Origin: Moniliella sp. 'wahieum'
Lineage: Eukaryota; Basidiomycota; Moniliellomycetes; Moniliellales; Moniliellaceae
DNA: 64,000 bases
Direction: 5' to 3'
NCBI GenBank assembly: GCA_003971905.1
Contig: RSEE01000023.1
Span: 434,001-498,000 of the forward strand
The notes under the pieces are model-generated. The model saw only the letters and a list, made by a program, of their open reading frames with translations, had not been told where the DNA came from and made no database searches. The stretch's first letter is position 1. Every line of letters starts with the position of its first letter. Shown here in pieces: positions 22,687-34,969 of the stretch. A program made the position numbers and the translations under genes.

Positions 22687-24495
22687 ATGGGTAACCTCTG
22701 CAGCTGCGCCCGCTCGCGCCACGCGCAGTACGAGCCCCTGCTGCTCGACAACGAGCGCGATGCCGTCGCGGACCTGCTCCAGTACCTCGAGAACCGCTCG
22801 GAGACCGACTTTTTCCAGGGCGAGCCGCTCAAGGCGCTTCCACCCTTTCGTACAGCGACAATGTCGACCTTCAGCGAAGCGCCGCCCTTGCCTTTGCCGA
22901 GATCACCGAGAAGGAGGTCCGTGCTGTGGCCCCGACACACTCAAGCCCATCATGTTCCTTCTCAAAAGCCACGATGTGGAGGTGCAGCGCGCGGCGAGCG
23001 CCGCGTTGGGCAACTTGGCTGTTAACAGTGCGTCCCCCTTCCCCCCTTCCCCTTTCCCCTTTCCCCTGTGTGCAGATGGCGCTGACATGGCACGATATGC
23101 TAGCGGAAAACAAGCTGCTCATTGTCGCCTGGATGGGCTTGAGCCGCTTATCCGCCAGATGCTCAGCCACAATGTCGAGGTCCAGTGCAACGCTGTCGGC
23201 TGCATCACCAACCTGGCCACTCACGATGAAAACAAGACGAAGATTGCCAGTCAGGAGCACTCGTGCCCTGACCAAGCTGGCCCGTTCCAAAGACATGCGT
23301 GTGCAGCGCAACGCCACGGGTGCCCTGCTCAACATGACCCACAGCGACGAAAATCGGCAGCAGCTGTGGCTGCCAACGCCATTCCAGCCCTCGTCAGCCT
23401 TCTGTCGAGCAATGACACGGATGTGCAGTACTACTGCACCACTGCTCTGAGCAACATTGCTGTGGATGCGGAGAACCGTAAGAGGCTTGTATGGGATGAG
23501 CCCACGCTGGTTCAACGTCTCATCGCTTTAATGGACAGCAACAGCCTTCGTGTTCAGTGCCAGGCTGCCCTGGCGTTGCGCAATCTGGCCAGCGACGAGA
23601 GGTACCAAGTTGACATTGTGCGATATGGGGGGCTGACCCCGCTATTGCGTTTACTCCAAAGCTCCTTCCTCCCTCTCATCCTCTCGGCGGCAGCATGCGT
23701 GCGCAACGTCTCCATTGACCCCCACAACGAGACGGCCATCATCGAGGCTGGTTTCCTCCACCCCTTGATCGAACTCTTGAGCCACGACGATAACGAAGAG
23801 ATCCAGTGCCACGCCATCTCCACCCTGCGCAACCTTGCTGCCAGCAACGAGCGCAACAAGGCCGAGATTGTCGCGGCAGGTGCGGTGCAGCGGATAAAGC
23901 AGCTTGTCCTTCATGTGCCCCTGAGTGTCCAGGCCGAGATGACGGCCTGCGTTGCCGTCTTGGCCTTGAGCGAGGACCTTAAGCCTCAACTGTTGGGCAT
24001 GGGCATCTGCGAGGTCCTCATCCCCCTCACCGCTAGCGAAAGTATAGAGGTGCAGGGCAACTCGGCTGCCGCCCTGGGCAACTTGGCGAGCAAGAGCGAA
24101 GACTACGCGCCGTTCAATGCTGTCTGGGACCACCCCGCTGGCGGCTTGGAGGCGTACCTTGTCCGTTTCCTTGAAAGCGGCGACTCGACCTTCCAACATA
24201 TTGCTGTCTGGACCATTCTCCAGCTGCTCGAAGGGAAGGACCCGGAACTGGAAGGCCACTTCCGTGCCTCGAAAAAGATCTTGCCGTTGGTCCGTCAGTT
24301 GGCGTTTGCCCCGTCCGATCCTACCCCAGCGCGGCAGGCGACAGGGATACCGAGTCGGTGCAAGACGAGTCCGTCTCCCCCGAGGGTTCCTCAATTGTGC
24401 CCTCCAACTCGGGATCGGACGAACAGGGAGCTGAGGCTGAAATTGCCAACTTGGCTCAGCGTCTCGTCTCCATGTTGGAGGAAGACCAACAGTGA
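22687..24495 (+). CDS. VAC8: Vacuolar armadillo-repeat protein Vac8, one intron, at least six frame breaks
   Basis: Armadillo-repeat protein that in yeast is anchored to the vacuole membrane and serves vacuole inheritance, nucleus-vacuole junctions and autophagy. The N-terminus [10 protein letters not shown] has the Gly2 myristoylation site and nearby cysteines for palmitoylation. Armadillo repeats follow: [136 protein letters not shown] and [15 protein letters not shown], closely matching Vac8. One 76 nt intron (23028-23103, GTGCGT to GCTAG) joins LAVN to TENKLLIV. Frame breaks, each one missing base in a short run, occur near 22842, 22928, 23128, 23253, 23270 and 23365. The C-terminus is acidic and ends [14 protein letters not shown]-stop (24493). 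Confidence 0.95.
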
Positions 24496-25141
24496 GTCCT
24501 CACCCTCCTATCGTGATCGAGGATGCGACGTGGCGGTGTTACCTGTTCACCTCCGAAAGCGGCTGGAGGGCACCCCGCCGCTTCTGATATACGTCCCTTC
24601 TCCTGTAGTTGTTCTTATCCTTTCTCTTTCCCCGCACTGCTGCTAAGCGGCTGAGCCGTTATGGTTCGATCCCTGCTTTGCCCCTACTTTTTTTTCGAGG
24701 GGTTCCTTTCTTGTTTTGACCTTGTACGCCCACCCTTTTTTCTCTATGCCATGCCACGCCACGCCCAATAAGCCGTGTGCTGAAAGTCCCCCCTTGAGCT
24801 TACTCCTAGCTTTACTGGTACTTCCCAAACGGTTGCTGTGCATTGTGACGGTTACTTCTAGTTGCCGCAAAGGAGATGCAGCATTCAAATATAAAGATTG
24901 CAAGGGTAACAGATGGAGACCGGGGAAGAAAGTGGAAGCCATGGAGGGCGACAGCGCACCAGCCAGGTGGGAGCTGGAGCTCAGTCGCACATGGTGGACA
25001 AGGGAAAGTCTCACCATCACACGAATGCAATGCACCGTATGGACGAAGTAAAAAAATTGACCAACACAAGGTAGTAGTAACAGTGGAGCTGGTAAGATAG
25101 TGGGGGTGGGGGTCGGGGGGGGGGGGGAGGAAGAGAGACGG
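24496..25141. other. Converging 3' ends of VAC8 and the SPX-RING gene
   Basis: About 650 bases between convergent genes. A G/GT-rich run lies at 25100-25135. No gene seen. Confidence 0.5.
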
Positions 25142-27752
25142 TTAAGAGATGAAGCACTTGTCTGCGTCTTCCTTCTTCTGCTCTTGCTTCCGGTCCGTCT
25201 CGTTTTCTCTTTCCTTCTCGCGTACCTCTCTTGGGAACCAAACCTTCAGCACATTGCCCGTTGCCTCGTCCAAATTACCTAGAACGACACACACAAGTCA
25301 GAATCAACCAAACACCAAACCAAACCATTCCGCGTCACGGCAGGGTGGACAAAGGGGAGCAACGTACGTTCGTCAGCCGAGCTCACAGCGTTCGGCGCCC
25401 GACACAAGGGGCAGTCATGCCAGCCTTGCTTTTGGAGCTTGACCATGCACCGCATGCAGAACAAGTGGGAGCAATCCAGGCGGATCGGGCGCCAAGCCAC
25501 ATCAGTGCAGATGGAGCACGAGACTTCGTCCAAAGAAGGCAGGATCGGAAGCAGCTGACTGCTCATGAGAGAGAAAAGCATGTGACCCAAAGACTCTTCC
25601 GCCTCCTTTTTCACAGCCTGAGCTGGGGCGGAAGAGGCGATCGAGGCGGGCACCAACGCCTCGATCGACGGTTGAGGGGGGGCGGGCGTTGTTGAGACAG
25701 ATGTCGTCGCACCGGGATGGAAGGCCGTAGGCGAAGGAAGGACCGACGAGGCTGCAGGGGGCGTTTTGTTATTCGACCCACCCAGGCTGAGCCCGGCAAC
25801 GTTGATTGGTTTCTTCCACCGTTTGAGTGCCGAGCGAACGCGGTGCGACTCTTCCGTAGACCCACCACTGGCGAGCGCATTGGCAATCGCTACAGGATCC
25901 GGCAGGACTGGCAGTTTCTCAACACTGCCATCATCGAGATCCGAGGGCAGGGGAGACTTGCCCAATCCGGCAGAAACAACAAACTGCTTCAAATCGGTCC
26001 CAGCTGAAAGAGCGGTACGCTTATCGTGCTTCTTGAGGATCTTGCGCGCCGCCTCGAGGTTGACTTGCTGGTACTTCTTGACGTCCAGAAGAGTTACATT
26101 GAGTGCCATAAAGTCATTTAACGCTTGCTCCGACTGGGCCGACAGTTTATGCGGCTCGGGCGAGGCGGTATGGAAGTGAGAGCCAGGCAGATGAAACGCA
26201 GGAATCGGCTGGCCGAGTGGTCATGTCCTGCATCGTGACTGTGATTGGGCACATCCGACGCAGAGTGCACCCGGTGCAGTGCTGCTGGCACTTTCCAGTC
26301 CTGTGGCGAAGACGCGGAGATGGACTTGGGACGAGGAAGTGTATCTGTCGTATCAATGCGAGAGGCTTGGACAGGTTCATGGAGCCAACCGCGCTGATGA
26401 AGTTGATCGGCAAACTTGTGCAGCCTACGCTCCGATTCATCGGGCGGAAGTTCGCCTGCATCGGCCTCCCGTGTCGACTCAAAGATCTGCGCATCAGTCC
26501 AGAGCTGGAAGATCTCCCGCCAGGCATACAGGTCTTGCTGGTTCTTTCCTGTGGGGCTGGTAGCTTGGCCAATTGCCTGGGTCAGGCTGCGTGGCGGCAT
26601 AAACTCTTTGCGTTGCAGCGACTGAACCGACTGCACAGCAACGAGGGCTTGGGTCAAGATATCGAGGAATTGGGCATCGGCCAAGAGGGGAATCACGACT
26701 TGCCGCCGACGCACCTTCCGAATACGAGGGCGGATCCTACTCACTTCAGGACTGGCCGTGTTTGACTGCAAGTGGGTAGAACGGGCCTTGGCGGAATGGC
26801 GGTGCAGCCGCGGGCTCATTGACAACTCCTTGGTGCTGGTGCCCGAATCCAGCACCAGGTTGTCTTGCAGCGCCAGTTCCAGTTCCGTTTTGGCCAGTGA
26901 GGTGGGAGGAGCAGCTCGGGGCGTGGTCTTGTTGATGTGCGAAAACGCATGAGGGGTACGCTCCTGCGTCTCGTCCGGTTCCGAATCAGCCTCGGCGTCC
27001 GCTTCAGCCGCCGCTTGCTCTTGGGCCTGTACTGAGGTCCGGTCACGATGCCTCTTGCGAATGGAGGAGGAAACGGAGGCAGGGTAGTTGCCAAGCGATG
27101 GGGATGGGAGTCGGACCGAGGGAGGGGGAGGGCTCGGCGTCGCTCTCGTCGGAAGCGTCCGAGTAACTGGCGACTCGATCGTGATGCGGATACGGGGTAC
27201 TGGGTGGTCTGCGTCACCCGACAACTCATACGCCGCATGAGCACGGCGCCCGCCCGCACCATGAACCCAGTCTTCATGCGCATCGGGGGACGAGTCGCGC
27301 ACCTCGACCACTTCAGGCTCGGTCGCATAGTCGGATTCTAAGCTTGCTCAAGGCGGGAGGCGGTGAGGATTTGACCTTGTCCGGCTCGTCTTCCGACGAT
27401 TCCAGCCGGGTACCAGTAGCCGGGTCTGACATGGCAGTGTCCGCCGCCGATCCAGTGTCAGAAGACTTGTGGTGTGAGGGGTGCTTGTGGGGGACGTGCT
27501 CGAGCCAATCTTGAGCAGTGTGAGGCACGCTCCCCTCTGGAGTGGAGACAGCAGTCTTGCGATCCTTTTTGGCGCGGTCCTGCTGATCAAGAAGTTCACT
27601 CAGGACCGACTGGGACAATCCTAAGCCCTCAGTTCGGCTACCACACCATTGATGAGCTTTTTGAGCTGCTTGTATTCAATCGCACCCTTGCGCCACTCCT
27701 CGGGGAAGTTGGGCCGGGCGAGAGCGTCAAGGTAGGACTTGCCAAACTTCAT
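25142..27752 (-). CDS. SPX-RING E3 ubiquitin ligase-like protein with possible CaaX end
   Basis: Phosphate-sensing SPX domain joined to a C3HC4 RING finger, the layout of plant NLA and fungal RING-14-type proteins; SPX domains bind inositol pyrophosphates and RING fingers recruit E2 enzymes. The N-terminus MKFGKSYLDALARPNFPEEW, then AIEYKQLKKLI, is a textbook SPX start. The later SPX helices read YAWREIFQLWTDAQIFES, FMALNVTLLDVKKYQQVN and EAARKILKKHDKRTALS. The RING reads CSICTDVAWRPIRLDCSHLF then CMRCMVKLQKQGWHDCPLCR. An 89 nt intron (25367-25279, GTACGT to TTCTAG) leads to a charged last exon, NLDEATGNVLKVWFPREVRE, ending DKCFIS-stop, which fits a farnesylation CaaX box. Frame breaks lie near 27620, 27340 and 26205. 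A Pro/Ser-rich linker separates the SPX and RING parts. Confidence 0.9.
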
Positions 27753-29697
27753 CCTGGTCTGGTAAGCGTCAGCAACGCGGGAATGGGGTGATAAGGGGTG
27801 TGGTTTCGGTGCAGGGGCAGGTGCGGGTGGTGCGGAGGGAGCTGGGGGTGGTGGTGGTGGTGGTGGGAGACTGGAGAAAAGGACCAGCAAAACGGCTATG
27901 TGACCGAGGGTTTTTGTGCGTTGCCTGGCTGCGACCGCATGTTCCTGGCGGCTGGCTAGCCATCCAGCCGCTGACAGTGCTGACTAGCCTACTGCCCTCA
28001 GTCGGCGGATTTCAATTCTTCAGTCCCGCCCCACGCACTTTTCAAGCTCAAGCTTGATCAATTATCGCTCCGTGGTCATTTTGCCACAACCGACTCTCAG
28101 ATCTCATCGATCTCATCATCCATGCTTTCTTCACTAGTGACAAGCACTGGATCCAGCTACTGGTAAGGCAGGCCTCTAGAGGCATTGTCCCACCGTCGAG
28201 CGGCAGTTCCAAAGAGTCCCTCCGCAGCCCGCCTCTCTCCCATCGACGCTCAACGTTCAACAAAAAGAGTAAAACTAGGGGCACACAGATATTACTTTTT
28301 CTCTATCGCAACACACAACGTCCACGCACCACCACGCACCTGCCCAACTTGTGCTGCCACAACCGCACTCTCCAGCAGCGTGTGAAATGGGATCAGTGAC
28401 TCATCACCTTATCTACGTCATACGCGCCATGTTTATGCATCATGGAACGCAGTCTGTATACTTTGGGGGGGCGTTCTGAGATCTGTCGCGAGGAGCAAAC
28501 CATACCGGAGAGTTATCGTGATGATGCATGATGCCTATTGAAGCCACAAATACGTCCGTTGCTTTGCCAAGCCCGTGCCAGGCACCCAGGCACTCAGTAC
28601 TCATATGTCAGGCTTCAAGCTTCAAGGGGGGTGCCTGTGCCTGACGTCAAAAAGCCACAGGCAAACCCGACGGTGGAGCGTCTCGTCCTTCGAGATATGT
28701 GCGATGAGCGCGATGAGCGCGATGAGCGGAGACGAGAAGCGCTATGAACGTAGTGTAGCCAACATGACAGCTACTGTTGATCCTTCATCCGTCCATGACA
28801 GACCCGCCATAGACCAGCCCGCTTGCAAATTGTGTCCCGTTCTTCTTGATTGGAGTTAGATACCGCTGCACGTGGCCTTTCGCCAGCAGATCTGCTCAAA
28901 TTACCACGCAGCAAAAGAAAAATCCAGATGGTGAAGATCGAAACCGCAAGAATCTGAGGGGGAAAGATCTCCAAAAGGTCTTTAGCGGGCCTCGGCCCCC
29001 AAATTCTACAAGATCCACGGATCCTTCAGGCGCGGAGCGTGCGGGGGCTGTGTGGAGCAGTCACTAGCTAGCGTGAAGAAGCTCTTGATTAGTCAAGCTA
29101 GTCATGGGTCCTTGAAGTGATTGGCAATACTCACACGTCGTCACTGCCGTCACAAGCGTGGCACCACAGTATGGAAACAAGACCGGGAGAGCAGAAACGT
29201 CGAGCCAGCGTGGTGTCCTCCGACGGAGGGGTTTACCACCGGGAGAAAAAAGCCAACGTGCCCTTTCGGGGTTGAACGTACGTTGAACGTTCAAGTTATC
29301 AGGTGGTTCTGATTGATGCATCATGCATCATGCATCGTGTCCAGGTCAGGTTGAAAGTTCAAAGCAGCAAAGCGTCGCTGGCCACTCGCCGTTGCCAGCG
29401 GCCGCAAGCACTAGTCACGTGACCACCATTACATTCGCCCAGTAGCTTCCATCGCTACCGAACCCAGGAAGTGCTTCTCCAGACTGGCACGAGTTCTGGC
29501 TGCTGCTCACCATGGTTGCTTGCCGCCCATGTCGGCCCGATCCCACTGCAAAAGAACTCCCAGGGCGGCCAGCTGCCAATCTAAAGAGCGAAGTTAAGTA
29601 AACAAACTGAGCAGCGAACAAGATGATTGATTTTGTGCGAATAAGTTGTGCTATAGAGATACAGATGCAACCAGAGTCCCGTGAAATAACGAGTGCT
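27753..29697. other. Intergenic between SPX-RING and HSP78 genes
   Basis: About 1.9 kb. The SPX-RING promoter occupies the left part. AAGCTTC repeats lie at 28612-28626, a nine-base GCGATGAGC repeat at about 28705-28732, an AACGTT-type segment at 29272-29297 and an ATGCATC array at 29316-29336. HSP78 ends at 29698. No other gene is supported. Confidence 0.5.
29316..29336. repeat. ATGCATC heptamer array, three exact copies
   Basis: Three perfect ATGCATC units between genes, same unit as at 8115, 11024 and 47431. Confidence 0.9.
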
Positions 29698-32188
29698 TTA
29701 ATCGTGGCGAAGCACACGCCCTTCCACCACTTCGTCGTCGTCGTTAGACGCCGTCCGCTTCGGCTGCGCCTTGGGCACAGGTTCCGAGGCAGGTGTGGAT
29801 AAGAGCGCATTGTACTCATCGTCGCCCAGCTTCCAATCCGGGTTGGTCTCCACGCTGACCGTGTCGCCATCCCGAATGTCGCCCTCGATGATGAGGTTGG
29901 CCACCTTGTTGAGCACCGCGCTTGGATCAACCGGTTCAACGGACGAGCACCAAATACTTCACTGTACCCGTTTGTCGCCAACCAGAGCCGCGTCGCCTCG
30001 CTCACCTCGAGCTTGATCCGGCGCTCATCTGCCAACCGCTTCTCCACCTTGGCCAAACGAATGTCGACAATGCCTTCAAGCGCCTTTGGTGGCAGCGCGT
30101 TGTACACCAACGTGGCGTCGATCCGGTTCAGCAGCTCCAGCGGCAACGCCTTTTGCAATCGCTGTCCAATGCCTTGCGCCCGCTTGCGGTCAGACTGCCA
30201 TCGTCGTTTGTCGCCCCCACCCACGGTACGCCTCCACGCCAATATTGGAAGTCATGGCGATGATGTGTTGGTAAAGTCGACCTTGCGTCCTTGCGAGTCG
30301 GTCAGGTGGCCTCATCGAGCAACTGCAAAAGCGACATTTGCACGTTGCGCGCCGCCTTTTCAAACTCGAACAACACAATCGCATACGGCCGCCGACGCAC
30401 TTGTTCCGTCAAGGCACCACCAGCGTCGTAACCCACGTACCCGGGAGGAGCACCGAGCAACTTGCTGATCGCGTGGTTCTCCGACAGCTCAGAGCAATCG
30501 ATCCGGATCAACGCATCCTGCGAGTCAAACAGTTGTTGGGCCAGCACCTTGCACGTCTCGGTTTTGCCCGTGCCGGTAGGGCCGAGCATGAGTGCCGAGG
30601 CAAGCGGCGGCCGGGCTGGTGGAGACCTGCCCTCAACCGATGGCCTGCGCAAGCGATTTGAGTGCCTGGTCTTGCCCAACAATCGCCTTGCGCATCACAT
30701 CCTCCAGATGAAGCAGACGTTCCCTCTCCCCCGCAGGAGTGAGCGGAGCGGGACACCCGTCAGCCGCGCTACGGCCGCAATGTCCTCCGACGTCACCCGG
30801 TCGTGCAGAGCGTTCCACGGGCATCATCTCCCCGTGCTTCTGCCTCCTCGTTGGCCCGTCAGCAGCCTCCTCTTCCTCAGTGGGAATCTGCTTGCGCAAT
30901 TCGGGAATGACGGCATACTGCAGCTCGGCGACGCGTTGGAGATTGCCTTCGCGAGTTTGGCGCTCAAGCTCCACAGTCGCCTCTTCCAATCGCTCTTTCA
31001 GAGACCGCACATCCTCCAGACGCCGACGCTCTTGTTGCCAACGTTCTGAGAGTGCTCGAGCTCCGCCTGTTCGAGCGAGGTGCTCTTCAAGCGTCTCGCG
31101 CCGAGTTGCACTGGCCGCATCTTTTTCCATCCGAAGCGATTCGAGCTCGATTTGCATCGTCAGTACCTCGCGCTCCAACGATTCGATCCCTTCTGGTTGG
31201 ATTCTTGTTGCAGTCGCAATGCGCAGCGGCTTCATCGACCAGGTCCAAAGCCGCATCCGGGTTCTTGCGCTCGGAAATGTAGCGTTCGCATAGCGACCGC
31301 CGTCACCAAGGCCGAGTCGGCAATGCCAATGCCGTGGAAGGTCTCGTAGCGTGTCCGCAGGCCACGCAGGAATGGAAATGGTGGCCGGAAGCGAGGGCTC
31401 AAATACGCTGACCGGTTGGAACCGACGGGCCAGGGCAGAGTCCTTCTCGATGGTGTTGCGGTACTCGTCAAACGTCGTAGCTCCCGCAACGTTCAACACG
31501 CCCCGGGCCAACAATGGCTTCATCATGTTGGCCGCATCGAGGCTGCCTCACTCTTGCCAGGTTGAAGAGCATGTGCATCTCATCAATAAGAGAATCACCT
31601 TGCCTTCCTTTTTCTCAATTTCTTGCAGCAGCGACTTGATCCGCGCTTCAAATTGGCCGCGCACCGCAGTGCCCGACATGAGCCCAGCCAAGTCGAGAGA
31701 AAGGATCTTCTTGTCCAGCAACGAGTCGGGCACTTCTCGGTTCACGATCCGTTGTGCCAGACCTTCCATGATCGCTGTCTTTCCGACACCAGCCGGACCG
31801 AGCAACACAGGATTCGACTTGGTCCGCGCGACAGAACTTGCAAGTCCGACGGATCTCGCTATCGCGGCCAATGACAGGATCCAGCTTGCCTTCGGCGGCA
31901 AGTTGGGTCAAGTCTGTGGTAAACTCCTCCAGTACCGAAGGTTCTTGGTTCTGGCGCCGGACCACCGGGACCTCCGGGCCCATGCCGCCCATAAAGGGGG
32001 GGAAGCCCATTCCGTTCCAGTTGTTGTTGTTGGCCAAACGGCGAGGAGTCGTGCTGAGCATGCGGGCGGGCGGGCGGACAGCGAGACGAAGGGAAGCGCC
32101 TTGGAGCAGCGCAGCAGAGGGGTGGAGAAGGTGCGTGGTGCCGCACGTGTGGCCGCAGCCAAGTGCGATGTGCAGGAAGCATTCGCAT
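29698..32188 (-). CDS. HSP78: Mitochondrial ClpB-type chaperone Hsp78, many frame breaks
   Basis: AAA+ disaggregase of the mitochondrial matrix that resolves aggregated proteins with Hsp70. Recognisable blocks in order: [20 protein letters not shown]; Walker A of the first ATPase ring, [59 protein letters not shown]; a coiled middle domain, [20 protein letters not shown]; the second Walker [41 protein letters not shown]; a second Walker B region around [41 protein letters not shown]; and an acidic C-terminus ending EGRVLRHD-stop. The ClpB N-domain is absent, as in yeast Hsp78. At least eight frame breaks interrupt it. The start is uncertain: an ATG at 32188 opens an Arg-rich, presequence-like stretch ([20 protein letters not shown]); a second in another frame is at 32061. 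The upstream TATA and heat-shock element agree with the identity. Confidence 0.92.
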
Positions 32189-32244
32189 GGTGGGGAAGGA
32201 GAAGGGGGTGTAGACAGAAGGCAGGGCAGGTATCGTGCGCTGCT

Positions 32245-32364
32245 GTATATATACTTGCCACGGGCCCGAGTGGCGGAAACACAAACCACAACCGAAGCTA
32301 CGCGAAACATCGAGAGCTTACGTAAGTGGCTTCTCCGCTTCTCTCGGGCTCTCCCGAACGTTCG
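32245..32364 (-). promoter_or_regulatory. HSP78 promoter: TATA box and heat-shock element
   Basis: A strong TATA (GTATATATAC, 32245-32254) lies about 60 bases before the proposed HSP78 start. About 100 bases further upstream, cGAAcgTTCg (32355-32364) matches the nGAAnnTTCn unit bound by heat-shock factor, with more TTC triplets nearby (32330-32345). Control by heat shock is inferred. Confidence 0.5.
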
Positions 32365-32844
32365 ACAATCAATTAATCAAAGTGTCAGCGCGTCAGCGCT
32401 GACCAGCAGCGGGCCTCAGCTTCTCCTCGGTACACTCTCAGTACCTTCAATGCTGGCCCCCAGCTTTCCTAGTGACGTCTGTGGCGAGTCACTGCCCACA
32501 CCAGCCACGCCCCTGCTCTTAGCCTTCGACATTCAACGCGCAGTATTCAATGCGGCCGGATGTCACGCCACTATATCATCCATCCCACAGCCATCGTTGC
32601 TGGGGGCGAATGCATTGCGTCTCCTGACCAAGTCGAAGGGCAAGGGGATGTGAATGGAGGTGTTCCATTGCAGGCTCGGTACACAACGGAGCCCCCAGAA
32701 TCAAGTAGCAAAAGTCCAACCGAACAGAGAAAACGAAAGAGTGATAGATAATTCATCGATGAATACAATGATGGCCAGGGAAAGGCTCGTAATGTAGATG
32801 ACGCGGACGGCTCCCATCTGTCCTATCTGGGACCCAACCCCATC

Positions 32845-33941
32845 TCAACGTGCACGACGTTCACGCGAATGAGCGCTAGGCGCAGCACCAGTGTTCGCCT
32901 CGTGGTGGTGCATGCGTGTCACGGCCGAGGTGGACGAAGAGCAAATGTGGACCGTGGTAGTTCGCCATCCCTCAGCTTCGCCATAACCCCCCGAACAAAG
33001 AGAGCACGAGATTCGTCCATCCCGCCTCTTCTTCGTCACGGGAACCATCATAAGAATAGGGAGAGCAACTCTCCCTCTCGTGGCCGTATGGTACTTGAGA
33101 TCCTCGTCCATGTCATCCGAGTCGTTGAATCGTACAGCATAAAGTCTTGCGCCCCTGTTCGCTCGCCCGGGGCGGACGGAAGGAAGAAGGCTTGCTCCTC
33201 CGCGGTGGCCGCTCGTCCATGTCATACTCTTCCGTCACAAAGCCATAGGGACCGAGATCACTCTCGTTCAATTGACGCGCTGAAGTGGAACGTGGAGCGG
33301 CGGAGCGTGGGGCGGTGGGCAGCGCAACAGCTACCTTATCCTTGCGCCGCCGGCGCCTCTCCTTTCCAGGTGTTGGAAGGCTTGGCAAGAACAGAGCGGA
33401 TTGGGGTCCAGATGTGGCCGCTGCGGCGGCGGCGAACAATGTAGAAAATGAGCATCGCTACCAAGATCAGCACCACCACCGGACGACCACCGAGGGAACA
33501 ATCGTCCCTGTCTTGGGTTTGGCATCAGGAGTGGTAGAGGTGGAGGTAGTTGGACTTGAATCCACAGGGGATTTGTAGGCAGGGACAGGAGAGGTGATCA
33601 TGCTGTTCGCCCAGCAGGACTTGTTGTCCTTGGGTGGCAGAGTTCAAACGGGGTGCTATTGGCGCTCAAGCCCGACTCTTGGTCGAGGATGTAGAGATGG
33701 TACATGCCCGGAGGCACCATGATCTGGCCCCATTCATAGAGCGGATGTCAGTGCCAATGTTGAGCGTGATGGTCTGGAACTGGGGGACAGCGGCGGTGGT
33801 GTAGATACGCAAGAGCGCGACATCTTCTTCGGTGGCGGTGTTCTCGTAGGCCCACTGGATGCCAGCCGAGTCGCACGCGCGGGCACCGGTGAGGGGGGCA
33901 ATGAACAGGTTGCCTGCTTGGCCGTTGTATGCGTCGCCCAT
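32845..33941 (-). CDS. Single-pass membrane protein with extracellular domain, frame-broken
   Basis: The reading starts MGDAYNGQAGNLFIAPLTGA and continues with a domain typical of fungal surface proteins (WAYENTATEEDVALLRIYTT, then VPPGMYHLYILDQESGLSAN), a Ser/Thr/Pro linker (TSTSTTPDAKPKTGTIVPSV), one membrane segment, ILVAMLIFYIVRRRR, and a basic then acidic cytoplasmic tail (NESDLGPYGFVTEEYDMDER, RFNDSDDMDEDLKYH). No signal peptide is visible directly before the first Met; one may sit on an upstream exon, since CCCCCCCAG just before the ATG looks like an acceptor. The frame must be changed near 33730, 33610, 33440 and 33150, so the C-terminal end is approximate. The family resembles basidiomycete proteins with an Ig-like or KNH-like outer domain, but I cannot name it. 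Confidence 0.55.
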
Positions 33942-34969
33942 GGCTGGCTGGGGGGGGAGAGATCGAGGAGCAGAGGCGACGGGGCGGGATTGCTGCGCCC
34001 CAGGTAGACATGGGCATCAACCATCGACGGCTGCAACCGTTGCTTCCCAGCCCCCGCGGCTGCTTGCTTGCGCCCCGCACGACGTCGCTCAGGCCATCGC
34101 ACCCCCAGGGGCAGTGTGCCTGCACGCGGGGGTCTGATGCAATTGCACATTTCAAGAGCTTCCCATTTCAACGTTCAATTATCGGCCAGAGGCTGGCTGG
34201 CGCTTGGTTGGTCCTGCGCTAGCTAGGCATCCATCATGCAACAGACTCCGTACTCACTCAGTGCAGAGGCACGCCACGGCCCTATGGCACATTCCCCCTG
34301 GCGGGTTACGAGCACATTTATATCTTGTAGGTGGGCAAACACAAAGATACCATGTGCTTGAGGAGGGATGCCAATCGCGAGGGCGGGTCAGGACCGAAGC
34401 AGGCAACGTGAGGCAAGCTAGCCCCCGCTCTGTTTGCCCTTTGGATTCTTCGTTGCTGGTCAACACACTCTCTGAATCGGCTTATCATGTCGATGCAAAA
34501 CGTCTCTCTGCCTGGTTCGGTGCTGGGCCACCACCCGCGCGGCGATATTCTGCCACCGGCAAAGAAAAGAGTCAGCCAAGTCCCTTCGGTCCTGTTGGGG
34601 AGGTTTGATCTGGGCTTGGTGGGCATGCGACAACAGCAAGAGCTATCAATCGTGGAGGGTGTATGTATGAGCATGTGACCTACTTGCCCCCGGGGGGATC
34701 CCTTGCACAAGAACGTTGGGTTCGCGTACGGAGCAGGTAAAGAATGGTCGTAGCAACGTCATGCAATGAAATTAGATGCCCAGTCCAGCAGTAGGACGCA
34801 TCCAAATAAAAATAAGAACATGCGCGTGGAACAGTTCGGGCAGAGCAGCACGCAGTACCCAGCTTCTTGTCGTGAAGGTGTTCCAAGTCGGGCAAGTGCG
34901 CGAAAAAAGACCGCGATTCGTCATCTCAATCGAGCGACAAAAGCGAGGATTGAGGAAGCTCCCCCTCCC
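33942..34969. other. Intergenic upstream of the membrane-protein gene
   Basis: About 1 kb. It may include a first exon of the membrane protein (33942-34170), but no clear signal peptide was found. The rest is the 3' flank of the UPS-like gene. Other open frames lack motifs. Confidence 0.35.
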
